5,570 nt of DNA from an uncultured Ruminococcus sp. Its GTDB lineage: Bacteria > Bacillota > Clostridia > Oscillospirales > Ruminococcaceae. The translations under genes and the position numbers were made by a program. The stretch is taken from positions 1-5,570 of the forward strand of contig CAMHMM010000140.1 of NCBI GenBank assembly GCA_946186215.1. The letters are read 5' to 3'. Shown in pieces: positions 1 to 5,234 of the stretch; positions within the stretch are counted from its first letter, which is position 1, and each line of letters opens with the position of its first letter. The notes beneath the pieces are model-generated. The model did not search any database, was not told the origin of the DNA, and saw only the letters and a program-made list of their open reading frames with translations.

Positions 1-38
1 GTATCAAGATATTTCGTGCCAATGTATTTCACCTTCAT
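1..38 (-). CDS. Start of a small protein gene, cut by the window edge (possible immunity/partner protein)
   Basis: The minus strand has an ATG at 38-36 preceded by AAGGAGT at 52-46, a near-ideal ribosome binding site with a 7-base spacer. The readable residues are MKVKYIGTKYLD, after which the gene leaves the window. The start is well supported; the function is not. The ribosome binding site overlaps the last codons of the decayed toxin-like frame on the same strand (its TGA is at 46-44), so the two were once tightly coupled. In toxin/immunity pairs the gene directly after the toxin usually encodes the immunity protein. MKVKYIG-type beginnings are known to me from small proteins near such toxins, but this is recollection rather than a search. 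No signal peptide is visible in the 12 residues. Confidence 0.6.
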   Translation of the reverse strand, partial: MKVKYIGTKYLD

Positions 39-43
39 CTCAA

Positions 44-341
44 TCACTCCTTGATGAAAAATTCAAACTTACCTATTCCTTCACACTGCTAAAAATGCAG
101 CTCTGACCTTCGTGGTTCACCAATAGCCGACTGTGCCTTTTGCTTTGGTATAATGCCAACTACGAGCCTACCGCTGTATTTGTCTGAATAATGTTCTGCC
201 CGTCTGTAAGGCGTTTTTACCACTTTGCCTGCAAATATTTCAACATTCTGCAAAGTGAGTACTTTCGACTAACTGAAAATGCTTGCCTGTTTCAAGATCA
301 ATTATGTCATAATTCTTTGACTTAGCACCAAGCGAACGGCC
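44..341 (-). pseudogene. Decayed C-terminal toxin-like domain of a phage/polymorphic-toxin type protein
   Basis: No frame is open across this stretch, yet protein-like segments join up when the frame is switched. In order on the minus strand: GRSLGAKSKNYDIIDLETG and onward to ESTHF (341-252); after one extra base, QNVEIFAGKVVKTPYRRAEH and onward to DKYSG (250 to about 165); another frame for WHYTKAKGTVGY (158-123); then back for GEPRRSELHF, a TAG, and QCEGIGKFEFFIKE, ending in TGA at 46-44. The pattern G-A-K-S-x-N-Y-D, N-V-E-x-F-A-G-K, K-T-P-Y-R, W-H, R-R-x-E-L-H-(W), Q-C-E-G-I-G-K matches, from memory, a domain at the C-terminus of phage head-associated and polymorphic-toxin proteins. I cannot name the Pfam family with certainty. 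The N-terminal part of the parent protein is missing. It sits directly before the gene starting at 38, a likely former partner. Confidence 0.6.
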
Positions 342-362
342 GATATGTTGTCATCATGTTTA

Positions 363-391
363 AATATATCAGGTCTTTTTGCAGTTGTCAA
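363..391 (-). promoter_or_regulatory. Sigma-A type promoter reading left into the decayed toxin region
   Basis: On the minus strand TTGACA (391-386) is followed after exactly 17 bases by TATATT (368-363), with TGA just before the -10 (extended -10). Six of six and five of six consensus bases with ideal spacing make chance unlikely. Transcription would begin near 356 and run through the pseudogene into the gene starting at 38, giving a leader of roughly 320 bases. No ribosome binding site follows the promoter closely, so its only visible intact target is the edge gene. Confidence 0.5.
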
Positions 392-439
392 GTCTTTGTC
401 GCTCCTGAAAGAGGAAATGCCGAGCATAGCGAAGCGGTC

Positions 440-508
440 GGCAAAGCCGACAGCTGCCCGTACTCTCTTTATGTGCGGAGTTGCTCATTTGTGGCTCGGA
501 GCTTTTAT
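440..508. repeat. Direct repeat, copy 1
   Basis: This 69-base stretch recurs at 531-598. Two blocks are identical: the 16-mer beginning GCCGACAGCTG (446-461 and 537-552) and GGCTCGGAGCTTTTAT (493-508 and 583-598). The middle part is only loosely conserved. The left end can also fold as GTCGGC-AAA-GCCGAC (437-451). The frames open across it (345-530 and 356-568) look spurious: they lack a convincing ribosome binding site and have low-quality composition. It may belong to a dispersed intergenic repeat family. Confidence 0.6.
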
Positions 509-530
509 ATCTACTGTTATTTTAGTCTAA

Positions 531-598
531 GGCAAGGCCGACAGCTGCCCGTTCGCTATTTTGTGTGAAGTCGTTTATTTTGGGCTCGGAGCTTTTAT
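531..598. repeat. Direct repeat, copy 2
   Basis: This is the second copy of the repeat at 440-508, offset by 90-91 bases. It keeps the two 16-base identical blocks at its start and end but differs in the middle, where it is one base shorter. The 6-bp GTCGGC hairpin of copy 1 is reduced here because the left arm differs (AAGGCAAGGCCG). The copy ends 36 bases before the -35 element of the tetR promoter, so it lies upstream of, not inside, the promoter. Confidence 0.6.
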
Positions 599-611
599 GC
601 CCTGCTTTTCA

Positions 612-663
612 GCAAAAAAAATTTGCAAAAGCTATTGACAAAGCTAACGGGTGGTAGTATAAT
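612..663 (+). promoter_or_regulatory. Consensus sigma-A promoter of the tetR unit with A-tract UP element and possible operator
   Basis: TTGACA at 635-640 and TATAAT at 658-663 are separated by 17 bases, a perfect consensus promoter. An A-rich tract (612-630, with eight A in a row followed by TTT) upstream resembles an UP element. Transcription would start near 670, leaving a 30-base leader with GGAGGG at 687-692, 8 bases before the ATG at 701. The spacer holds CTAAC-GGGT-GGTAG (644-657), an inverted repeat matching at four of five positions. Placed between -35 and -10, it is where a TetR repressor commonly acts on its own gene. The promoter is clear; the operator is inference. Confidence 0.8.
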
Positions 664-700
664 TAAATATAACAATTAGTCTTGCCGGAGGGATCGTGCA

Positions 701-1321
701 ATGTCACGCAAGGATGAAATAATCTATGCCACACTGGAGCTGGCTTCGGAATACGGGCTCAAAGCCGTTTCCATGTCGCAGATCGCAGACAAGGTAGGAA
801 TAAAAAAGCCGTCCCTGTACAATCATTTCAGATCAAAGGACGAAATAATGAATGAAATGTACCTGTTTTTGCGGGAGCAGGCACGAAGCCGCAAAAGCTC
901 GCTTTCACCCGGGGATCCTGCAATGCTGAAAAACTGCTCACTCGGAGAGATACTGACAGGCTTCATGGAAGGCTATATGAAATTCATTTCGGACGAAAAT
1001 ATGCTGAAATTCTTTAAGGTGATCTATTCCGAAAGGGCGACATCGCCTGCCGCCGCGCAGATAATGCTCGACGAAACCGAGCGCATGACAGCGGGCGTGA
1101 GAAATCTCTTTTATGCTCTTGTGGTGCACGGCAAAATGAAAAACGACAATGCAGATATCGCTGCATTGTCCTACGCGCTCACTGTCCATGGTATCATAGA
1201 CAGGCAGATGGATATGGTCACGGCGGGAAAGGCGGAAATGTCGTCGATCGGAGCTGTTCCCGATGAGATAAAAGAATATATAAAGTGGTTCTGCCGCCAT
1301 ATGGAAGCGGCATCGGAATGA
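701..1321 (+). CDS. TetR/AcrR-family transcriptional regulator
   Basis: A 206-residue one-component DNA-binding regulator of usual TetR-family length. Residues 1-55 form the TetR_N helix-turn-helix domain: an initial helix (DEIIYATLELASEYGLKAVS), then MSQIADKVGIKKPSLYNHF with the typical recognition helix ending in Y-x-H-F and followed by R-S-K-D-E-I. The rest (about 60-200) is a mostly helical ligand-binding and dimerisation region that is variable in this family, so the inducer cannot be predicted. The start at 701 fits GGAGGG at 687-692. The stop codon overlaps the AAGGAGG of the next gene, so the two are translated from one mRNA. The very strong promoter with a palindrome in its spacer suggests repression, probably by this protein itself. 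Its likely target is the downstream membrane protein gene. Confidence 0.93.
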   Translation: MSRKDEIIYATLELASEYGLKAVSMSQIADKVGIKKPSLYNHFRSKDEIMNEMYLFLREQARSRKSSLSPGDPAMLKNCSLGEILTGFMEGYMKFISDENMLKFFKVIYSERATSPAAAQIMLDETERMTAGVRNLFYALVVHGKMKNDNADIAALSYALTVHGIIDRQMDMVTAGKAEMSSIGAVPDEIKEYIKWFCRHMEAASE

Positions 1322-1333
1322 AGGAGGCACATA

Positions 1334-1995
1334 ATGGAAAAGACAAACAGAAGGCTCATCAATTTTCTGGGGCTCACGGGCATAATACAATTTCTTTCCT
1401 ATACCGCGGCAGTGATCTTTGCGCCGCTTGCATTCCCGGGATATGACTGGCTCTCTCAGGCTGTCAGCGATCTTTCGGCCGAAACTGCACCATCGCGGCT
1501 GCTGTGGGATCAGATATCGGCACTGTATTCGGCGTGCTGTGTAGTCTGCCCCACCTGTGTGTGTATATTCATTTCGGAAAGGAAGATATCTTCAAAGCTT
1601 TTCCGGACGGGCGTGTATCTTTTCACGATAATGAACTGGATATCGCGGGTGGGCTACCAGATGTTCCCGCTTTCCGACAGCGGCAAGGATATTGCAGCAT
1701 TTCAGGAGATAATGCACATCGTTGTCACCATCGCAGTGGTCCTTTTGTCGATCGCATCCCTTATCATTCTGATCGTGGCGGGCTGCAGGGACAAGCAGGT
1801 GAAAAAAGTCGGTTTTTTGCGGCCATTGCCCTTGCGATGATGATGATCGGTGCAATGGGGCAGGGTATAGTCCCTGCGGAGTATTTCGGTGTGGTGGAAA
1901 GATTCAGCGTATTCGCCGCTGTGGGCTTCAATGCGGTTCTCGGAGTGTTCTTGTTTGATGGCTTCAGCTCCTGCCTCGAAAAGCAGCAGAATTGA
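1334..1995 (+). CDS. DUF998-like six-helix membrane protein, split by a -1 frame change
   Basis: The gene starts at ATG 1334 after AAGGAGG (1321-1327), with 6 bases of spacing. The first frame ends at 1840 (168 aa). The family-like sequence moves to another frame near 1813 and runs to 1995, giving a composite of about 220 aa, near the usual DUF998 size. Predicted helices are about 8-32, 58-80, 90-108 and 128-150 in the first part. Two more in the second part (FFAAIALAMMMIGA and FSVFAAVGFNAVLGVFLF) complete a six-helix protein. Motifs such as GYDWLSQAVSDLSA and F-P-L-S-D-S-G ahead of an H-I-V-V-T helix fit DUF998. Molecular function is unknown. The break lies next to A6 (1802-1807) and T6 (1813-1818) runs. 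One more T restores one continuous frame, so this may be a mutation, a sequencing error or programmed slippage. It is co-transcribed with tetR. Confidence 0.75.
1813..1819 (+). other. Slippery heptamer T TTT TTG at the frame change
   Basis: In the first frame of the DUF998-like gene the codons here read GGT TTT TTG, so the heptamer is in the X XXY YYZ phase needed for -1 ribosomal slippage. After slipping, the reading becomes TTT TTT GCG GCC and continues to the stop at 1995. I saw no clear stimulatory hairpin or internal Shine-Dalgarno. A simple one-base loss from a T7 run explains the data equally well. Confidence 0.35.
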
Positions 1996-2004
1996 CCAGG
2001 GTGC

Positions 2005-2022
2005 TCATGTCGGGAGACATGA
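2005..2022. other. Hairpin between convergent genes, over the 3' end of the minus-strand gene
   Basis: TCATGTC (2005-2011) and GACATGA (2016-2022) form a perfect 7-bp stem with a GGGA loop. It starts 10 bases after the plus-strand stop and covers the last codons and TGA of the minus-strand gene. No T-run follows on either strand, so it is not a standard intrinsic terminator. It could still protect mRNA 3' ends or slow polymerase. Confidence 0.35.
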
Positions 2023-2493
2023 AAGCAAAGTGTTTATGATATGCCACCACAGGGTGATATGAGTTACCGGATTTGTCAGGATAAGAAGTATTTTGTCGGC
2101 AGGTTTTTTGGATGTTATTGCCCAGATGACCGATGTGATCACTGCAGGAGCGAATTGTACGGCGCATTTCATAGCCCTGCCGGATGCTGTGAGCCACCAG
2201 CCCCAGCCCCAAAGCTTCTGTCCCTGTGTATTCATAAAATATGAGGCAGCCAGCCAGAAAACAGCAGAAGCGGCTACGCTGATGATAACCTTTTTCATAT
2301 GCTCTGCCAGATCAGCCTTTGATCTTATCATAATTGTTTCGGCGATGATGCCGGATAATATCCCCGCTATCGAAATTATCATCAGTGCAGGCCAGTCAAA
2401 GCGGCTTGTGAGCAGCAGCAGCACCGCAAGCAGATATCCCGGGATGACAAACAGCGCTGGATATGTCATATTAAATGTATTTCGCAGTTTCAT
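2005..2493 (-). CDS. Small polytopic membrane protein of unknown function
   Basis: I do not recognise the family. The 162-residue product, starting MKLRNTFNMTYPALF, is very hydrophobic, with about five helices: 11-28, 33-52, 68-86, 107-126 and 134-156. A W-rich segment (KLWGWGWW, near residue 95) lies in the loop before helix 4. Basic residues cluster in the short loops (RSKADLAEHMKK, TSKKPADK). The start at 2493 is preferred because AGGAG (2505-2501) precedes it by 7 bases. An in-frame ATG at 2562 would overlap the kinase gene and adds a charged, non-matching leader. It is the last gene of the four-gene minus-strand operon, 53 bases after the kinase stop, and therefore a candidate output or accessory of the two-component system. 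It converges on the DUF998-like gene with 9 bases between stops. Confidence 0.8.
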   Translation of the reverse strand: MKLRNTFNMTYPALFVIPGYLLAVLLLLTSRFDWPALMIISIAGILSGIIAETIMIRSKADLAEHMKKVIISVAASAVFWLAASYFMNTQGQKLWGWGWWLTASGRAMKCAVQFAPAVITSVIWAITSKKPADKILLILTNPVTHITLWWHIINTLLSCLPT

Positions 2494-2546
2494 AATGTTT
2501 CTCCTGTCGTTTGGAAAAGCTTTGTGTACAGGCACCTGCCTGCCTG

Positions 2547-3770
2547 TTATGAGCGTTTGCATACGGCGGTGATCATCATGTATCCGTCTTCGATATCGGC
2601 GAATATGTCACCGCCCATGCCCTGCATCAGCCTGCGGCATATGTACAGCCCCAGACCGCTGCCGTCCTTTCCCGAGGTGTTGGAGCCGCGCCAGAAGCTG
2701 TCGAATATGTGTGAGAGTTCATTCCCGGAAAGCGTACATCCGCTGTTTTTCACGCAGATAAGGCGGCAGTCTTCCTCATCGGTAAAAGATATGCTGATCT
2801 CTTTGCCGTCGCCGTATTTGACGGCGTTTTCAAGTATGTTCTGCAATACCTCTGTGAGCCTGTCGGGATCGCCGTTGAGCATACAGTTTGTATGCTCACC
2901 GATATCAAAATCCGTATGGCAGGCTGCAAGTCTGTCTTTGTACTGCTCCCTGACGGTGTTTATCACATCATCGATGTAGAATTCAGTGCAGCTGACCTCA
3001 AGCTTCATAAAGTCGTTGCTCAGATTGCCGATCATTTCATTCACATACCGCTCGATCTCGTCAGCGTGTGATGCAATGCGCTCTGCCGCTTCCTTCTGCC
3101 GCTCACCGTCGGAATAGATGCCCTTTGAAAGTGCCTTTGCATTGAGCTTTATCCCCGAAAGTGGTGTCTTTATGTCGTGAGAAAGAGAAAGCAGAAGCGT
3201 TTTTTCAGCTTTTGCCTGTTCAAGTTCATGCTTCCCGCTTTTTTCCAGCGTTTCGCGGAGCATATCCAGTCCCCAGATGAATTTTCCGAAAAATCTGCTT
3301 TTCTGTTCGGTAAGCGGTATGGTGATATTTCCTTTGGAAAGCTCGTATGGGAGAGTGGATAAGCGGTTGAAGGGCTTGATTATCTTCTGTCTTATGAATA
3401 TCATCACGCCAAGGATAATTATCCCGCACAGCGCGAATACCATATTGATATGGAAAAGACTGTCATTTCTGTTATTGCCGTCATCATATTCTATCCTGTA
3501 CAGCTCTCCGCCTGCTTCGCGTATCACATATTCGGATGAACAGTCGAAAAAACCGTCCTCACCGTCATATCTGACTATCCTGCTCACGGTGGGATAATCA
3601 TTTTCATTCGGTACAGTACCCGCTTCAAACGCAGAACAGATGCGGCTCGCATCTACAAGATACTGCTTTGCGGATGTATCGGCGGCTCTGCGAACGCAGA
3701 TATTGACCGTCACTGCAGCGACAGCGAAAACTATCAGCACAGCTGCGAACAGCCTGTCAAAGCTCTTCAT
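2547..3770 (-). CDS. Membrane-bound sensor histidine kinase
   Basis: A 407-residue sensor that autophosphorylates on His and passes phosphate to the neighbouring response regulator. Helix 1 (about 8-26) and helix 2 (about 108-127) bracket a short external sensor region of about 80 residues. A HAMP-like linker follows (128-180, with IKPFNRLSTLPYELSKGN). The H box is LSLSHDIKTPLSG with the phospho-acceptor His198. The ATPase domain has the N box NILENAVKY (311-319, Asn315), a G1-type VKNSGC (340-345), the F-box region IFDSFWRGSN (355-364) and the G2 box GSGLGLYI. In G1 the usual D-x-G-x-G is N-S-G-C, a variation seen in related kinases, so activity is still expected. The start at 3770 overlaps the regulator's end by 14 bases (ATGAAGAGCTTTGA), indicating translational coupling. 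AGGTGG at 3780-3775 is the probable ribosome binding site. The stimulus is unknown. Confidence 0.95.
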   Translation of the reverse strand: MKSFDRLFAAVLIVFAVAAVTVNICVRRAADTSAKQYLVDASRICSAFEAGTVPNENDYPTVSRIVRYDGEDGFFDCSSEYVIREAGGELYRIEYDDGNNRNDSLFHINMVFALCGIIILGVMIFIRQKIIKPFNRLSTLPYELSKGNITIPLTEQKSRFFGKFIWGLDMLRETLEKSGKHELEQAKAEKTLLLSLSHDIKTPLSGIKLNAKALSKGIYSDGERQKEAAERIASHADEIERYVNEMIGNLSNDFMKLEVSCTEFYIDDVINTVREQYKDRLAACHTDFDIGEHTNCMLNGDPDRLTEVLQNILENAVKYGDGKEISISFTDEEDCRLICVKNSGCTLSGNELSHIFDSFWRGSNTSGKDGSGLGLYICRRLMQGMGGDIFADIEDGYMMITAVCKRS

Positions 3771-4431
3771 TTTCCCACCTGTAGCCCTTGCCCCAAACGG
3801 TGATTATCCTTTTCGGGACTTTTGCATCGGCCTCGATCTTCTGCCTGAGCCATTTGATATGCACAGTGAGCGTCTGCGGTTCGGATTCGCTGTCGGAGCC
3901 CCATATCCTGTTGAAAAGGAATTCCTTTGTAAGCGTCTGTCCTTTATTTTCGATAAGCAGGCGCAAAAGCTCGAATTCCTTTGCGGTAAGGCATAAGGGC
4001 TGTCCGCCCTTTGTGGCTGTGCTGTCGGAGATATTCAGCACTATATCCCCCTCGGTGATCATATCCCGGGCCAGTCTGCGGCGGAATATACCCTTTATCT
4101 TTGCGATAAGGATATCGATGTCGTAGGGCTTTTCGATGTAATCATCTGCACCTGTGATTATGCCGTTTAGCTTGTCCTCCTTGTCGGTGCGGGCAGTGAG
4201 TATCAGCACGGGAGTGTTGTCGCGCTCTCTTATCCGCCTGCAGACCGCAAAGCCATCCATCCCGGGAAGATTCACATCAAGCAAAACGAGCCTTGCCCCG
4301 TACTTTTCATACAGGGACAAGGCTTTTTCTCCGCTTTCTGCAGTGCTCACTGTGTAATCCTCCGCGCGTAGAAAATCACAAAGCAGTGTACACAGCTCCT
4401 TGTTATCCTCAACTATCAGTATATCCACCAT
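3757..4431 (-). CDS. OmpR/PhoB-family response regulator
   Basis: A 224-residue two-domain regulator of normal family length. The receiver domain (1-116) has the acidic pair E8/D9 in ILIVEDN, phospho-acceptor Asp52 in LLDVNLPGMDG, Thr79 in LILTAR and Lys101 in IEKPYD. The winged-helix DNA-binding domain (about 125-222) shows LTAKEFELLRLLIENKGQ, the recognition region TLTVHIKWLRQKIE, and the C-terminal hairpin ITVWGKGYRWE. The start at 4431 (MVDILIVEDN) is chosen because the receiver fold begins there and GAGG lies at 4445-4442. An upstream in-frame ATG at 4476 would overlap the previous gene and adds a charged tail. It lies 16 bases after the DUF3592-like gene and overlaps the kinase start. 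It is phosphorylated by that kinase and probably controls this operon through the direct repeats at 4988-5016. Confidence 0.95.
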   Translation of the reverse strand: MVDILIVEDNKELCTLLCDFLRAEDYTVSTAESGEKALSLYEKYGARLVLLDVNLPGMDGFAVCRRIRERDNTPVLILTARTDKEDKLNGIITGADDYIEKPYDIDILIAKIKGIFRRRLARDMITEGDIVLNISDSTATKGGQPLCLTAKEFELLRLLIENKGQTLTKEFLFNRIWGSDSESEPQTLTVHIKWLRQKIEADAKVPKRIITVWGKGYRWENEEL

Positions 4432-4447
4432 TTTCTGATAACCTCGT

Positions 4448-4918
4448 TTATCTCTCTTTGAATTTTTTTGCCGCAAACATCACGCCTGCGCAAACAAGCA
4501 CAGCCACCGCCATACCCGCAAACGGTGCAGCCGATGAACGCGGCGCTTTGGCGAGCCACATTTTTGACGGATTTTCGGGATCTATTTTGATTTCCAGTGT
4601 GTCCCCCACATTCATTGAGCCGTAGTATGGTACGGTGCCTGTATATGTATTGCCATCGTAGTCGTATTCCACATGAACGGTTGCAGAACTGCCAGCCCGT
4701 GGATTGGAGCGGTAGATCTGTGAGCCTCTTTTTCTGTTCTGGGCTATATCTGTTATCACGGCAGTTCCCGAAACAGCGCGGTTCCTTTCATTCTCGTCGG
4801 GCATCATCGAGCGGCTTATGGCAGACATCTTTGACAGCAGCCACGCTATGATAAAAAGGCCGACCGCACCCATGATTATCTTAACCGGAAGCGGAAGATT
4901 ATTCAGGCTTCTGTTCAT
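4448..4918 (-). CDS. DUF3592-like membrane protein
   Basis: A 156-residue protein with a helix near the N-terminus (about 12-30), a polar beta-rich middle part (about 48-120) and a second helix (about 132-149) followed by a basic tail (KKFKER). The middle contains the recurring DUF3592 features: a start like GTAVITDI, the segment V-H-V-E-Y-D-Y-D-G-N-T-Y-T-G, and VGDTLEIKIDPENPSKMW. Function is unknown; the topology puts the beta domain outside the cytoplasm. The start at 4918 follows AAGGG (4930-4926) at 7 bases and a strong promoter. It is the first gene of the operon with the two-component system, so it may be a regulated output, or a membrane component that tunes the kinase. The latter is inference from order alone. 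Confidence 0.8.
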   Translation of the reverse strand: MNRSLNNLPLPVKIIMGAVGLFIIAWLLSKMSAISRSMMPDENERNRAVSGTAVITDIAQNRKRGSQIYRSNPRAGSSATVHVEYDYDGNTYTGTVPYYGSMNVGDTLEIKIDPENPSKMWLAKAPRSSAAPFAGMAVAVLVCAGVMFAAKKFKER

Positions 4919-4954
4919 AATATCACCCTTAACAGCAAAGTTTTGATTGAATAT

Positions 4955-4983
4955 ATTATATCACTTAGTAAAACCGATATCAA
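4955..4983 (-). promoter_or_regulatory. Extended -10 promoter of the two-component operon
   Basis: On the minus strand TTGATA (4983-4978) and TATAAT (4960-4955) are 17 bases apart, and TGA directly before the -10 gives an extended -10. Transcription should start near 4948, leaving a leader of about 30 bases to the ATG at 4918. It is the only convincing promoter ahead of the four-gene operon. Confidence 0.8.
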
Positions 4984-4987
4984 GGGA

Positions 4988-5016
4988 TTTAATCAAAATC
5001 TAATGTTTTTAATCAA
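4988..5016 (-). promoter_or_regulatory. Direct repeats upstream of the operon promoter, candidate response-regulator site
   Basis: TTGATTAAA occurs twice on the minus strand (5016-5008 and 4996-4988) with starts 20 bases apart, about two helical turns. The nearer copy is 5 bases from the -35. The nearer copy also sits in a small palindrome, GATTT-N5-AAATC (4986-5000). A related TTTTGATT lies inverted at 4941-4948, close to the transcription start. OmpR/PhoB regulators bind tandem direct repeats beside -35 elements, so autoregulation by the operon's own regulator is plausible. AT-rich composition lowers certainty. Confidence 0.4.
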
Positions 5017-5234
5017 TAAACCGCGCAAGGATGGTATTTATCGTAGGATTTGCCGCCGGTAAATTTTGTGTATTGTGATAATATACGCATAACAGTAAAA
5101 AATATCTCCCGTGAATGGGAGGATAAAACATCGGTCACGATGGGATCGCTGTTATACCCGGCCAGAGCTGCGATAGCCTCGTCGCGTGCGGCATCTGCAG
5201 GGATGCTTTGGAGTGGAGCGGTACAGGGATATAT
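5013..5234 (-). other. Gap between hicB and the two-component operon, with a 73-codon open stretch
   Basis: Directly after the hicB stop, the same minus-strand frame stays open to a TGA at 5015-5013. It has no start codon near its beginning and no ribosome binding site. Part of it, around IPADAARDEAIAALAGYNSD (about 5192-5133), has coding-like composition. The remainder is AT-rich and unconvincing. It could be the remnant of an earlier gene or chance. The plus-strand frame 5050-5283 over the same bases lacks a ribosome binding site and looks spurious. The left end of this stretch overlaps the operator-like repeats of the operon. Confidence 0.25.
5097..5121 (-). terminator. Weak intrinsic terminator downstream of hicB
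   Basis: On the minus strand CTCCC (5121-5117), a six-base loop and GGGAG (5110-5106) form a 5-bp GC-rich stem, followed after three bases by six T (5102-5097). The stem is short but the order is right for termination of transcription coming from hicB, whose stop is at 5235. It would keep hicB transcripts from running into the two-component operon. Confidence 0.45.

Noticed and set aside
345..568. Two overlapping plus-strand frames (345-530 and 356-568)
   Set aside because: They run through the repeat, have no ribosome binding site, and read as low-quality translations of non-coding sequence.
3..700. CRISPR array or MITE in the repeat-bearing left region
   Set aside because: There are only two imperfect copies, no regular spacers, and no terminal inverted repeats or target-site duplication that I could find.
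938..1390. Long minus-strand frame opposite tetR
   Set aside because: It is a shadow of the well-supported TetR gene and has His/Cys/Arg-rich composition without family features.
2494..2562. Longer start for the last operon gene at 2562
   Set aside because: It would overlap the kinase end. The ATG at 2493 has a proper ribosome binding site and begins just before the first membrane helix.
2746..2752. Non-standard G1 box (N-S-G-C) in the kinase as a sign of inactivity
   Set aside because: The H, N, F and G2 boxes are intact, and N-x-G in place of D-x-G occurs in related functional sensor kinases.
2524..2979. Plus-strand frames opposite the histidine kinase and regulator (e.g. 2524-2979, 3640-3996, 3788-4126)
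   Set aside because: They are antisense shadows of strongly conserved two-component genes.
4432..4476. Longer start for the response regulator at 4476
   Set aside because: It overlaps the preceding gene. The receiver domain begins at the ATG at 4431, and the extra residues are a charged stretch not seen in the family.
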